A DNA stretch of 36,631 nt, taken from a virus. The notes under the pieces were generated by a model. It was not told the origin of the DNA. It was given only the letters and a program-made list of their open reading frames with translations, and made no database searches. Shown here piece by piece: positions 1-8,585 of this stretch; position 1 is the stretch's first letter, and each line of letters opens with the position of its first letter. A program made the translations under genes and the position numbers. Where the stretch lies: positions 1-36,631 of IMG/VR virus record IMGVR_UViG_3300044522_000339. One strand, 5' to 3'.

Positions 1-127
1 GCAAACACAGCAAGTTGCACAAGCGAAATTAGAAACTGCTGAAGCCGCAGCTCGTGTTAGATATGCGGATTATGATTCAATTATTGAAAGAATCACTTCC
101 GATCCGATACTGGCTCAGAACCAAACT
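1..127. repeat. Terminal overlap, identical to 36505-36631
   Basis: All 127 bases are repeated exactly at the other end of the window, inside the scaffold gene. This is the signature of a circular or circularly permuted genome that an assembler opened with a k-mer-length overlap. It is not a biological terminal repeat unless reads show otherwise, because it lies within a coding sequence and its length is typical of an assembly k-mer. Confidence 0.95.
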
Positions 128-424
128 ATTAGAGAAGCTATATTAGGAATGGAAAATGGCCCTGATATAGCCTATCAATTAGGTCGTAATCTTGATGTCG
201 CCTATGAAATATCTAATATGTCACCTATACAAGCTGGAATGAGGTTAGCGTCAATTATAAGACAAGACGCTAAATCAAGCGCAGCACCTAAGCCTATCAG
301 ACCGATTAACGGCACTGGGGGTACAAACAACGTTAAATCCTATTCTGAAATGTCTACTTCAGAATATATAGCTGCTCGTAATGCTGAAGATAGAGCAAAA
401 TTAGTTGCTCGCATGAAACGCTAA
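1..424 (+). CDS. Scaffolding protein, C-terminal part (gene split by the contig join)
   Basis: This is the 3' part of the gene that starts at 36110. Codons begin at base 2 and stay open from the window edge to the stop at 422-424. Joining 36110-36631 to 128-424 gives one uninterrupted 272-residue protein. The visible part has an Ala/Gln-rich helix, then a charged segment ending in a basic tail (KLVARMKR). P22 scaffold gp8 directs coat assembly through a basic C-terminal helix-turn-helix and leaves the procapsid before maturation; the basic end here fits that picture. Position between portal and coat supports the assignment, but I see no diagnostic motif, so the function rests mainly on order and composition. 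A strong terminator follows directly. Confidence 0.75.
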   Translation, partial: QTQQVAQAKLETAEAAARVRYADYDSIIERITSDPILAQNQTIREAILGMENGPDIAYQLGRNLDVAYEISNMSPIQAGMRLASIIRQDAKSSAAPKPIRPINGTGGTNNVKSYSEMSTSEYIAARNAEDRAKLVARMKR

Positions 425-432
425 CCCCACTC

Positions 433-464
433 ACCGCCAATAAAACTTATTGGCGGTATTTTTT
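433..464 (+). terminator. Rho-independent terminator after scaffold gene
   Basis: A perfect 11-bp stem (433-443 with 447-457, arms ACCGCCAATAA and TTATTGGCGGT) closes a 3-nt loop and is followed by ATTTTTT. It lies 8 nt after the scaffold stop. It would reduce read-through from the packaging genes into the coat gene, allowing coat transcription to be set independently. Confidence 0.85.
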
Positions 465-628
465 ATGTACATCTTAAATAGTTTATGGTATATAATATCC
501 CCACGTCTATTTAAGCTTTTGCCTGCTTAGATAGTTAGGCAACCTCAGTACAGATAATTCGAGGGATTGGCTCCCATCTGGAATAAAATCAGGCTAAACA
601 CCTTTTTCTTTTCATTTGGAGTATATAA
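465..628 (+). promoter_or_regulatory. Coat gene promoter candidate and leader
   Basis: This gap lies between the terminator and the coat start. It holds a TATAAT at 491-496; an overlapping TGgTATATA at 486-494 resembles an extended -10. No good -35 is visible, so the promoter is a weak call. The leader that follows is about 130 nt long, and two small inverted repeats could fold in it: TTGCCT at 519-524 with AGGCAA at 537-542, and GGGA at 563-566 with TCCC at 572-575. A GGAG at 618-621 is a well-placed ribosome site for the ATG at 629. Confidence 0.4.
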
Positions 629-1882
629 ATGGCTAATCAGCTGCTTACCATAAGCATGATTACAAACGAAGCATTGCGGGTCTTGACCAACAGCTTAGTT
701 TTTACTCGTGCAATCAGTCGTCAATATGACGACAAATTCGCTATTGAAGGCGCAAAAATCGGTACTACCATTAACTTGAGAAAACCTCCTCGTTATGTTG
801 GTAGAACTGGCCCTGCACTTCAAATTGAATCTTCTGTTGAAACTTACGTTCCATTGACTCTGAACACTCAGTTCGGTGTTGATATGGCGTTTACAACTCA
901 AGATTTGAGCTTAAACATTTCTGACTTCTCAGACAGATTTATCAAACCAGCTATTGCGGCAATTGCTAACAAGATCGATTATGATGGTCTACAACAATTC
1001 CTAAACGTATATAATATGGTTGGTACTCCTGGTCAATTGTCCGGTACACCAACTCAAGCTCAGTCTTTAGCTACAATCTTAGCTGCTCGTGCTAGATTGA
1101 ACCAAGAAGCTGCGCCTGTTGATGAACTCCGTCACATTGTTGTCGATCCTACTATTGATGTTGGTCTAGTTTCTGGTTTGACTAACTTGTTCAACCCACA
1201 AGGTGTTATTTCTGAAATTTTCAAGAAAGGCGCAATGGGCGACAGCACTTTAGGCTTCAACTTTGCAATGGATCAAAACGTAGGTAACTTTACTTCAGGT
1301 TCTTTCATTGTTGGTACTGATACAATCGCTGTAGCTGCACAAGCTGGCGGTGCTGTTCAAACTAACGCTGCAACAACTTTTGGTTTAACTGCGACTATTT
1401 CAAACGGTAAAACATTAACTCAAGGTACTGTTTTTACAATACCTGGCGTTTATGCTGTGAACCCACAAAACCGTCAATCAACTGGTACACTACGTAATTT
1501 CGTAGTAACTGCGTTGACTACTGGTACTGGTTCTTCACAAACTGTTCAAGTATCACCAACACCTGTCTTTAGCGGTCAATTCCAAAACGTAACTAGCACT
1601 GGCGGTACTATTGCTTCTGGCAATGCTACTGTAATTTCTGGTTCTGCAGGTGCGAGTTATGCTAACGCTATCGCTTTCCATCGCGATGCTTTTGCTCTTG
1701 GTACTGCTGATCTGTTATTGCCACAAGGTGTTGATATGGCTGGACGTGCGTCTGCTGATGGTATGTCAATTCGTTTGGTTCGCCAATACGATATTAACTC
1801 TGACCAATTGCCGACTCGTCTTGATGTTCTTTATGGCTTCAGCACAGTTTATCCTGAGCTGGCTTGCCGTATCACTGGTTAA
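629..1882 (+). CDS. Major capsid (coat) protein, P22 coat family
   Basis: The product forms the icosahedral head shell. The 417-residue length is close to the P22 coat (430). The N-terminal region reads like the P22 coat family: an opening helix with NEALRVLTNSLVFTRAISRQ, then TINLRKPPRYVGRTGPA and a long amphipathic stretch (about residues 60-130). Residues about 225-345 are Gly/Thr/Ser-rich and beta-prone, in the place where P22 coat carries its inserted I-domain; I infer an equivalent insertion. The C-terminal segment has GVDMAGRASADGMSIRLVRQ, which resembles the end of the coat fold. GGAG lies 8 nt upstream of the ATG. The gene follows the scaffold after a terminator and a long leader, as expected for the most strongly expressed virion gene. 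Confidence 0.92.
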   Translation: MANQLLTISMITNEALRVLTNSLVFTRAISRQYDDKFAIEGAKIGTTINLRKPPRYVGRTGPALQIESSVETYVPLTLNTQFGVDMAFTTQDLSLNISDFSDRFIKPAIAAIANKIDYDGLQQFLNVYNMVGTPGQLSGTPTQAQSLATILAARARLNQEAAPVDELRHIVVDPTIDVGLVSGLTNLFNPQGVISEIFKKGAMGDSTLGFNFAMDQNVGNFTSGSFIVGTDTIAVAAQAGGAVQTNAATTFGLTATISNGKTLTQGTVFTIPGVYAVNPQNRQSTGTLRNFVVTALTTGTGSSQTVQVSPTPVFSGQFQNVTSTGGTIASGNATVISGSAGASYANAIAFHRDAFALGTADLLLPQGVDMAGRASADGMSIRLVRQYDINSDQLPTRLDVLYGFSTVYPELACRITG

Positions 1883-1897
1883 TAGGAGTATTTTAAT

Positions 1898-2272
1898 ATG
1901 AGTAATCCAGGCCCTAATATAGTTGCAGTCGCACCAATCCGCGCTACATCTATTGTATCTTTAGCAGTAACTCCTGCTGCTGTTGCAACAATTACCACTG
2001 CTGAGCAAGATTTTACTCTTACTGGCGTTGCTGTAGGTGATTTTGTATCAGTATCAACTACAGCAGCTCAAACTGCTGGAGTTGCTATAGCTGGCGCAAG
2101 AGTGAAAGCTGCTAATACTATTAGTATCACTTATGTAAACCCAACTGCTGCAAGTAAAACTCCAGCAGCTGATACATATTTAGTTCAAATTGTTCGTTCT
2201 TACCCTGTTGCTACTGACTTTATGACAGCATCACCAAGTAACTACGGTGCAATTGCGGCTAATAACCCATAG
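1898..2272 (+). CDS. Small beta-rich protein after coat; possible head decoration protein
   Basis: This encodes 124 residues and starts 15 nt after the coat stop with a good AGGAG site. The protein is Ala/Thr/Val-rich and hydrophilic with alternating short hydrophobic stretches, suggesting an all-beta fold. No signal peptide, membrane segment or cysteine is visible. Its place directly behind the coat gene and before a strong terminator is typical of head decoration or stabilisation proteins and implies similarly high expression. I do not recognise a family; the decoration role is inferred from position only. Confidence 0.6.
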   Translation: MSNPGPNIVAVAPIRATSIVSLAVTPAAVATITTAEQDFTLTGVAVGDFVSVSTTAAQTAGVAIAGARVKAANTISITYVNPTAASKTPAADTYLVQIVRSYPVATDFMTASPSNYGAIAANNP

Positions 2273-2279
2273 TAAGATG

Positions 2280-2314
2280 AAGGTGGAGGGATAAAGTCCT
2301 CCACCTTTTTCCTT
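2280..2314 (+). terminator. Rho-independent terminator after the coat operon
   Basis: A 10-bp perfect stem (2280-2289 AAGGTGGAGG with 2298-2307 CCTCCACCTT) closes an 8-nt loop and is followed by a T-rich tract. It begins 8 nt after the stop of the previous gene. With the terminator at 433-464 it brackets coat and its small partner as a separate transcription unit. Confidence 0.85.
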
Positions 2315-2326
2315 TTTAGGTGAAAT

Positions 2327-2506
2327 ATGGCAATCGAATATCCATGCTCGATGCACAAAGACTCATATGACAATTCAACAATTGCCATCGATGAGCAAGA
2401 ATATAAAGCTTTATCCAAGGACGGATGGCTAACTTCCCAAGAATGGGACAGTAAGGGTAAAGAAATCCCCGTAAAACGTGTTAGATCGACCAAATTTGAG
2501 GAATAG
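2327..2506 (+). CDS. Small hypothetical protein (59 aa)
   Basis: The frame runs from the ATG at 2327 to the TAG at 2504-2506 and encodes 59 charged residues ending in KRVRSTKFEE. AGGTG lies 5-9 nt upstream, partly within the tail of the terminator. The stop is 3 nt before the spike ATG, so the two are probably translated together. The sequence is soluble, with aromatic residues in KDGWLTSQEW. I do not recognise the family. Tight packing, a ribosome site and coding-like composition support a real gene. Confidence 0.6.
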   Translation: MAIEYPCSMHKDSYDNSTIAIDEQEYKALSKDGWLTSQEWDSKGKEIPVKRVRSTKFEE

Positions 2507-2509
2507 TAA

Positions 2510-4606
2510 ATGTCTAGCCTAGCGAATCAGCAACAAAATTTATCCTTTCCAGGCTTATTGCAGGTTCCTGGCGGCATAACTTCAACGCTTCAACAAGTTC
2601 AAGATGGTGATGGAAATGTTACTGGTTTAAGCCTTAGCTCTGCCGGAGCTTCTGTAACTACATCAGATACATTTCAGGCATCTAAAAACGGAATTACTTT
2701 AACTGGAGCTTTACCAAGATTAATTAGTGATGGTTTTGGAGATTTGCCATCTGTTAAAGATTTTGGCGCTGTTGGCAATGGTGTAACTGATGATACCGCT
2801 GCTTTTACTGCTGCTATCGCTGCAAGTCCTACTGGCGTAGCTGTCCCTGCTGGAAGTTATAAAATTACTGGTACAGTTACAGGCGCATTTTATAGCTTCG
2901 GTACAGTAACTATCGTTACAGGTAAAGTTGCATCAATTCAGAATATAACTGGAAACATTACTTCAGTTAAAGATTTTGGCGCTGTTGGTGATGGTGTTAC
3001 TGATGATACGGCGGCTATACAAGCGGCTATAAATACCGGAAAAAATGTTTATGTGCAAAATGGTAATTATAAAATAACCGACGCACTAACTATCACGACG
3101 ACCTGCCAAAGGATATATGGTGATAGCCGAGAAAACACTAATTTTGTAATTGATACAACATTTAATATGTCAGCATTAGGTGTTATTGTTTTTGCTAGTG
3201 GTGAGACTGGCCCAGTATTAGATAGTATAGGGATAATATTTACTCAGCCTGATACAACCATTAGAGCAAACCTCATTCAATATCCTGCGGCTATCTATGC
3301 AGTAGCACAACCTAGATTCATTATTACACAAGTACGCATTACCGCTGCCTGGAATGGTATAAACATGACTGGCAATAGTGGGGGGGTGTTTATAGATTTC
3401 TTGGAAATGTCAGCGTTTAATATTGGTATTTCTATAGATGGTGCATACGATACAGTTAGAGTTAATAACTTCCATTTTTGGCCTTTTGGTTTAACCAGCA
3501 ATCAAATAAACTCGATTTTTTATGTTGCACCAACAAAGGCATTTAGCATTGGCCGTTGTGATGGGCTATTAATTTCTGAATTTCTAAACATATCAAATTT
3601 AGCGATTGATATGTTTGCAGGGGCTACTGGGTCAGCAGCGGTACTTGTTGTTAATTCAGCATTTGATACTTTTAATGGAGTTAATATTTCAGCTGGGGGT
3701 ATAGAAATAGCAAACAGCTATATGTCATTTACATCACCAGCTACTGCATCGGTACAAGGGATTGTAATGAGCGGAAACAATTATGTAAAGTTGACAAATG
3801 TAGGTTTTAGTGGTTTGTTGACTGATCCCGTTATAACCGTTAATAATTCAGATAGATCAGTTTTACAAATTAATAATTGTACTTTTCTTTGCGATTCTAC
3901 TAAAGCTGTTTATTTAAGTGGTTCATCAGCTAACGGCCCTACATTAATTATTTCAGATAATTATTTTAGTTGCTTGAACGCTACTGCTCAATTATTAGAT
4001 TCAACAGGCATAACGTCTGGGGGATGTTATGCAGCGATAAGTAACAATAGAATATTAATATCCGCCAACCTTAATTATGGGAATATAATAGATGTATCTA
4101 ATTGTTTAGCTAGAGTAACTTGTAATCAAATAAATGATAAAGGCACAGGAACTGGAAACTTTATTTATGTATCTACAGATACTGGGCATTATATTTCAGG
4201 AAATATTGGTTATGGATGGGCAAATAGTTTTCCAACGGCTGTTCAAGGGTTTTATGACCTAAATAGCAATGCAACTTATACACCATTAACTGTTAAAAAT
4301 GGCGGCACAGGCTTAACCACATTAACTGCTGGCAGAATACCATACGGCAATGGCACTGGGGCTTTGAATTCAAGTGCTAATTTATTTACTGATGGCACTA
4401 GCGTGGGGATTGGGACGAGTAGTCCAAACGCATCAGCAATACTAGATGCACAATCAACAACAAAAGGCGTTAGGTTTCCTAACATGACCACTACACAAAA
4501 AAATGCTGTAGCTACTCCCGCAGCAGGGCTTGTGGTTTTTGATACAACGCTGGCTAAACTATGCGTCTATTCTGGTTCGGCATGGCAAACTATAACTTCA
4601 GTATAA
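2510..4606 (+). CDS. Tail spike with pectin-lyase-like parallel beta-helix
   Basis: A 698-residue host-adsorption protein. Residues 84-98 (DFGAVGNGVTDDTAAF) and 155-169 (DFGAVGDGVTDDTAAI) are two copies of the strand-helix start of the pectate-lyase-3 fold found in phage spikes and depolymerases. A long Asn/Gly/Ser-rich beta-helix region (about 170-585) follows, with repeated short strands. Near the C-terminus comes VGIGTSSP, then a short domain ending in a CVYSGSAWQTI-like sequence, a cap often seen at fibre ends. The first 80 residues would attach it to the virion. It could degrade a surface polysaccharide, but I cannot identify catalytic residues. The VGIGTSSP cassette is shared with the fibre at 8585-11461. 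Confidence 0.85.
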   Translation: MSSLANQQQNLSFPGLLQVPGGITSTLQQVQDGDGNVTGLSLSSAGASVTTSDTFQASKNGITLTGALPRLISDGFGDLPSVKDFGAVGNGVTDDTAAFTAAIAASPTGVAVPAGSYKITGTVTGAFYSFGTVTIVTGKVASIQNITGNITSVKDFGAVGDGVTDDTAAIQAAINTGKNVYVQNGNYKITDALTITTTCQRIYGDSRENTNFVIDTTFNMSALGVIVFASGETGPVLDSIGIIFTQPDTTIRANLIQYPAAIYAVAQPRFIITQVRITAAWNGINMTGNSGGVFIDFLEMSAFNIGISIDGAYDTVRVNNFHFWPFGLTSNQINSIFYVAPTKAFSIGRCDGLLISEFLNISNLAIDMFAGATGSAAVLVVNSAFDTFNGVNISAGGIEIANSYMSFTSPATASVQGIVMSGNNYVKLTNVGFSGLLTDPVITVNNSDRSVLQINNCTFLCDSTKAVYLSGSSANGPTLIISDNYFSCLNATAQLLDSTGITSGGCYAAISNNRILISANLNYGNIIDVSNCLARVTCNQINDKGTGTGNFIYVSTDTGHYISGNIGYGWANSFPTAVQGFYDLNSNATYTPLTVKNGGTGLTTLTAGRIPYGNGTGALNSSANLFTDGTSVGIGTSSPNASAILDAQSTTKGVRFPNMTTTQKNAVATPAAGLVVFDTTLAKLCVYSGSAWQTITSV

Positions 4607-4616
4607 GGATAATAAA

Positions 4617-4949
4617 ATGTCAATAACAAATACTTGGGGTATTGTAGGGATGGATTGCGCCCCAACAAAAGGTTCTTTAACTGATTATGTAGTGGCTTTT
4701 CGCTGGACACTCAGCGCAACCGATGGAACTTATATGGGGTCGGCTTATGGAACAGTGTCTTTTGATGTTTCCTTGACTAACCCTAATTACATCCCATATG
4801 CTGACATATCATTAGAACAAGCTATTGATTGGGCTAAAGACTCTTTAGGTGCTGAACAAGTTGCAATGTATGAAAAAGCTGTTGCTGACCAAATTGAAGC
4901 GCAAAATATCCCACCTACTATAAATCCTCCATTACCTTGGAATATTTAA
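4617..4949 (+). CDS. Small fibre-associated protein, copy 1
   Basis: A 110-residue protein directly after the spike gene, with an AGGATAA-type site before the ATG. It opens with SITNTWGIVGMDC, continues with a beta-rich segment (RWTLSATDGTYMGSAYGT) and ends with a helix (LEQAIDWAKDSLGAEQV) and a proline-rich tail. It is clearly paralogous to the protein at 11458-11784, about 60% identical by eye across the whole length. Both copies sit immediately downstream of a long fibre or spike gene. That makes a fibre chaperone, fibre tip or accessory subunit a reasonable inference. I have no direct evidence for the biochemical role. Confidence 0.7.
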   Translation: MSITNTWGIVGMDCAPTKGSLTDYVVAFRWTLSATDGTYMGSAYGTVSFDVSLTNPNYIPYADISLEQAIDWAKDSLGAEQVAMYEKAVADQIEAQNIPPTINPPLPWNI

Positions 4950-4989
4950 ATTTCATAATCGCAAAAAATGAGATTAAAAGAGAGATATT

Positions 4990-6093
4990 ATGGCTAGATA
5001 TTTTACACTTGATTTAGTACCTCAACTTGGAGGCCAATTGGGGTTGGCATCCGCAAAGGTATTTTATGCAAATACTTCATCTGCGGTAGCAATCTTTCAA
5101 GATCAAGCGATGACTACGCCTATTGCTAACCCTATAGTAATTACTAGCGGGTACAATATATCTTTCTGGGTAGCAGATGGTATACAAGACTATGATATTC
5201 AGTTGATAGGGGGAAATCTCATATCAACTGTTTTCATTAATGATATTTGGACTTTACCAGCTCCTATCTGGGGCAATCGTTCAGTATTTTGGAGTAATGC
5301 ACCAGAAGAATGGGCGCATATTTCACCTTACCCTATTGCCGTTTCAATGGTCAGCAATGTTGGTCAACTTTATACAGCAAATGATTTAGTACGCGCTGCG
5401 ATGCGATTAATTCAAGTATCATCTGTAGATACTGATTTAACTGCAAACGAGCTTAAAGATGGCATAGAATCGCTTAATCGAATGTTAGATTCGTGGTCTG
5501 CTGATGAATTGATGCTTTATCAGATCACTAGAGAAACATTCCAATTATCAGCTAATACTAATCCTTACACTATAGGGCTTGGAGCAACTTGGAATACTAT
5601 TAGGCCAAGCCGAATTATAGATGCATATTTTACTATCTACACAGGTAGCATACCTGTTGATTACCCCATGCAAATTATGGAATGGGATGATTACAATGCA
5701 GTAAGGCTTAAAAGTTTACAAACTAATTTTCCCGGCTATTTATTTTATGATAGAGGATTCCCTATTGGAAATGTCTATATCTATCCAATATGTTCATCAA
5801 GTAATGAAACGATTACTTTGACATCTTGGAAACCTTTTACGGTAGTTAATGATCCTACTGCGTACATTAGCCTTCCTCCAGGCTATTGGGAAGCAATAGT
5901 ATTTAATTTAGCTATTCGTATTGCTGAAGAATACCAATTTGATATTAGACAAACGTCTGTTGCTTTAGCTCAAAATGCTATTAAACGCATTAAACGAATT
6001 AATCAACGAACTCCTACCCTTAGTACGGATGTAGCGCTTATGAGTACCAGCCAAATGAGATATAATATTTATAGCGATGGATACGGACGATAA
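4990..6093 (+). CDS. gp4-like tail accessory/neck protein with an extra N-terminal domain
   Basis: P22 gp4 closes the portal ring and is the first tail factor added after packaging. Here residues about 125-367 show the pattern of that family: an N-terminal helical segment (ANDLVRAAMRLIQVSSVDTDL, split around residue 140) with ELKDGIESLNRMLDSWSADELM, then beta-rich sequence and a C-terminal helix rich in Arg/Lys. P22 gp4 is only 166 residues. The extra residues 1 to about 110 look like the start of the collar fibre at 16993 (NPIVITSG, W-x-ADG, Y-D-x-x-L patterns). This is therefore probably a fusion of an adsorption-type beta domain to a neck protein. The stop shares a base with the next ATG (TAATG). 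Confidence 0.78.
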   Translation: MARYFTLDLVPQLGGQLGLASAKVFYANTSSAVAIFQDQAMTTPIANPIVITSGYNISFWVADGIQDYDIQLIGGNLISTVFINDIWTLPAPIWGNRSVFWSNAPEEWAHISPYPIAVSMVSNVGQLYTANDLVRAAMRLIQVSSVDTDLTANELKDGIESLNRMLDSWSADELMLYQITRETFQLSANTNPYTIGLGATWNTIRPSRIIDAYFTIYTGSIPVDYPMQIMEWDDYNAVRLKSLQTNFPGYLFYDRGFPIGNVYIYPICSSSNETITLTSWKPFTVVNDPTAYISLPPGYWEAIVFNLAIRIAEEYQFDIRQTSVALAQNAIKRIKRINQRTPTLSTDVALMSTSQMRYNIYSDGYGR

Positions 6094-8585
6094 TGCCAGA
6101 AGCCATTGTTCTTCCTATATTAGGGGCTGGCATAGCTGGACGGTCTAAAGCTGTTTCTGCTCAAAAAAGACAAAATCTTTTTCTTGAAGTTAAGCCTGAA
6201 AAAGATAAAACAAATTTAGCCGCATATCCCACACCTGGCTTAACATTATTTGCTAATGCGGGTAAGAACCCTTCGCGTGGGTTATGGTGGTTACAATCTT
6301 TAAATTTACTCTACTCGGTAAATGCTAATAAGTTATTAGAGATTGATAAAAACGGTGTAGTTACTGAAAGAGGAACGCTTTCAACGGCTGAAGGCACAGT
6401 ATCAATTTCCGATAACGCTCAACAAATCATAATCGTTGATGGCGAAAATGGGTACATTTACGAACCTAAAACGCTTCAATTAAGCTATACCTACCCCGCT
6501 AATTCAGTATCAAATGTTTATAGCCGTACAGGATTAACTATAACTGTAACAGGTTTTGTTAATGCGGGTATTGCTGGAGATACGGCTACCATCACTACTG
6601 ATGGTGGCGATGTGCTTTCAGGCGCATATACAATTGCTTCAGCTACTCAAGGAAGTTGGACTTTTAATGTTGTATTACCATCTTTACAAACACCTATCAT
6701 AGCTACTGCTTTAGTAATAGGTTCAAGATATACAGTTTTAACTTTAGGAACTTCAGATTTTACGCTTGCAGGTGCAGCTTCTAATGTATTAGGCGCTGTT
6801 TTTACTGCTACTAAAGCAACCTTTGGCACAGGCACAGTTGTTCCTGCCACTATTGATGTTAATGTTCCAGCAACTGCTTTAGTAAATGGTCAAAAATATA
6901 TAATCTTAATTATAGGGTCTACAGATTTTACCCTTTATGGCGCAGCATCTAACACTGTAGGATTAGAATTTACAGCGTCATTAGCTGTCGTTAATGCAAC
7001 TGCTTTAGTAAATGGTACAAGTTATCAAATCTTAACTTTAGGTACTACAGATTTTACACTTTATGGCGCTGCATCTAATACTATAGGGACTATATTTACT
7101 GCGTCTGGGGTAGGAACTGGCACAGGAACAGTTTATACAACCCCTGTTGGTACAGGCGTAACCATAAACAATAGCTCTTCAGGACTTCTTACCTATTTAC
7201 AAAACGGTGTTGTTGCAGTAACAGAAACTGCAACCAATCGACATACAAATGACAATGTTGATATTTTAAAAACCGCAGGGCCAGTGCCATCAGGTGAATA
7301 TGTTGTCAATTTTCCTTTAACTTCTGCTACTGCATTAGTTGTCGGTACTCAATACGTTATCAATAGCATTGGATCATCTGATTTTCAATTAGTTGGCGCT
7401 CAAAATAATGAAGTTGGTACTTCGTTTGCAGCTACTGGAACTACAGTAGGAACTGGCACTTGCACATTAGCTAATGAATGGACGTTCGCTGTACCAAGTA
7501 CAACTCCTGCTGGTGCAGGTGGACTAGAAGTAATTAATAATTTTAGACAAATTACAGCTGCTGGGTTCCCTGGAGGTAACACTGTAACTTTCTTAGATGG
7601 GTATTTCATTGTTAATTCACCTAATACAAGACAATTTTACTTATCCCAGCTCTATGATGGCTTCTCATGGAACGCTCTATCCTTTGCCAGTAAGGAAGCT
7701 TATACGGATAATTTAGAAGCTGTTGCTGTTGATAATAGCTGTTTAGTTTTATTAGGGTTTATTTCGCAAGAATACTGGCAAGATATCGGTGCATACCCAT
7801 TTCCATTATTAAGAATACCGGGATCGCCTACTGATATGGGAGTAGCTGCTAGATGGAGTATTGCCCGATGTAACGGTGAGTTAATATATTTAGGTAGGGC
7901 TAGACGAGGAGGATTGTCAGTTGTAACGATCCAAAATTATCGACCTGTTACTGTATCTACACCTGATTTAGATTTCTTATTTAATGAATATGTAAATCCA
8001 AGCGATGCCATTGCATTTAGTTATCGTCAAAATGGGCATGAATTTTATCAAATAAGTTTTCAACAGCAAGGGGTTACTTGGCTATATGATGCAACTTCAC
8101 AAGTTTGGAGTACCTTATTATCTGGTGCTACCACAAGACATTATGCTAATTTTGGCTGTCAATTTGATTTCCATGTAATAACTTCAGATTATCGTAACGG
8201 TAATTTGTATATTCTTGATCCTGCATCATACACAGATAACGGTGATTTAATAGCGCGAGAATTAATTACGCCTCATTTCTTTGTAAACACATCATTTAAT
8301 AAACTTCATATTTATAGGCTTCGATTAGATATGGAACAAGGCGGCGGGCTTAATGACGGTCAAGGTCAAACTCCACAAGTCATGCTACAAGTAAGCCGTG
8401 ATGGGGGCTATACATGGGGGGATGAAATGTGGGCGACTTGTGGAGCGCAAGGTGATTTCTTAAGCCGCGCTGAATGGCGAAGATTAGGTGTGTCACGAAA
8501 CTATGTTTTTAAATTTAGGATAACTGATCCAATCAAAACGGTATTGATTGGCGCTGCTGCTTACGCAACACAGGCATCTAAATAA
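6093..8585 (+). CDS. gp10-like packaged-DNA stabilisation protein (tail hub) with inserted repeats
   Basis: P22 gp10 joins gp4 to the needle and tailspikes and keeps packaged DNA inside. This 830-residue protein starts like that family (residues 1-75, with RQNLFLEVKPEKDKTNLAAYPTPG split around 30-50). Its C-terminal third (about 490-830) has the usual mixed beta-propeller-like sequence, including SPTDMGVAARWSIAR and QVSRDGGYTW. P22 gp10 has 472 residues; most of the excess is an insertion at about 130-480. Four copies of a roughly 40-residue repeat lie there, at about 202-249, 259-299, 301-347 and 411-461, each with ALV-x-G-x-x-Y and DF-x-L-x-GA-x-x-N-x-x-G. The stop overlaps the next ATG. 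Confidence 0.82.
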   Translation: MPEAIVLPILGAGIAGRSKAVSAQKRQNLFLEVKPEKDKTNLAAYPTPGLTLFANAGKNPSRGLWWLQSLNLLYSVNANKLLEIDKNGVVTERGTLSTAEGTVSISDNAQQIIIVDGENGYIYEPKTLQLSYTYPANSVSNVYSRTGLTITVTGFVNAGIAGDTATITTDGGDVLSGAYTIASATQGSWTFNVVLPSLQTPIIATALVIGSRYTVLTLGTSDFTLAGAASNVLGAVFTATKATFGTGTVVPATIDVNVPATALVNGQKYIILIIGSTDFTLYGAASNTVGLEFTASLAVVNATALVNGTSYQILTLGTTDFTLYGAASNTIGTIFTASGVGTGTGTVYTTPVGTGVTINNSSSGLLTYLQNGVVAVTETATNRHTNDNVDILKTAGPVPSGEYVVNFPLTSATALVVGTQYVINSIGSSDFQLVGAQNNEVGTSFAATGTTVGTGTCTLANEWTFAVPSTTPAGAGGLEVINNFRQITAAGFPGGNTVTFLDGYFIVNSPNTRQFYLSQLYDGFSWNALSFASKEAYTDNLEAVAVDNSCLVLLGFISQEYWQDIGAYPFPLLRIPGSPTDMGVAARWSIARCNGELIYLGRARRGGLSVVTIQNYRPVTVSTPDLDFLFNEYVNPSDAIAFSYRQNGHEFYQISFQQQGVTWLYDATSQVWSTLLSGATTRHYANFGCQFDFHVITSDYRNGNLYILDPASYTDNGDLIARELITPHFFVNTSFNKLHIYRLRLDMEQGGGLNDGQGQTPQVMLQVSRDGGYTWGDEMWATCGAQGDFLSRAEWRRLGVSRNYVFKFRITDPIKTVLIGAAAYATQASK

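Noticed and set aside
1650-1901. 83-residue plus-strand frame within the end of the coat gene
   Set aside because: Leu/Val-rich out-of-frame reading of coat codons, with no ribosome site; it would overlap coat entirely.
2242-2493. 83-residue minus-strand frame over the terminator and the 59-aa gene
   Set aside because: It starts within a plus-strand gene and crosses the terminator hairpin; the plus-strand 59-aa gene has better support.
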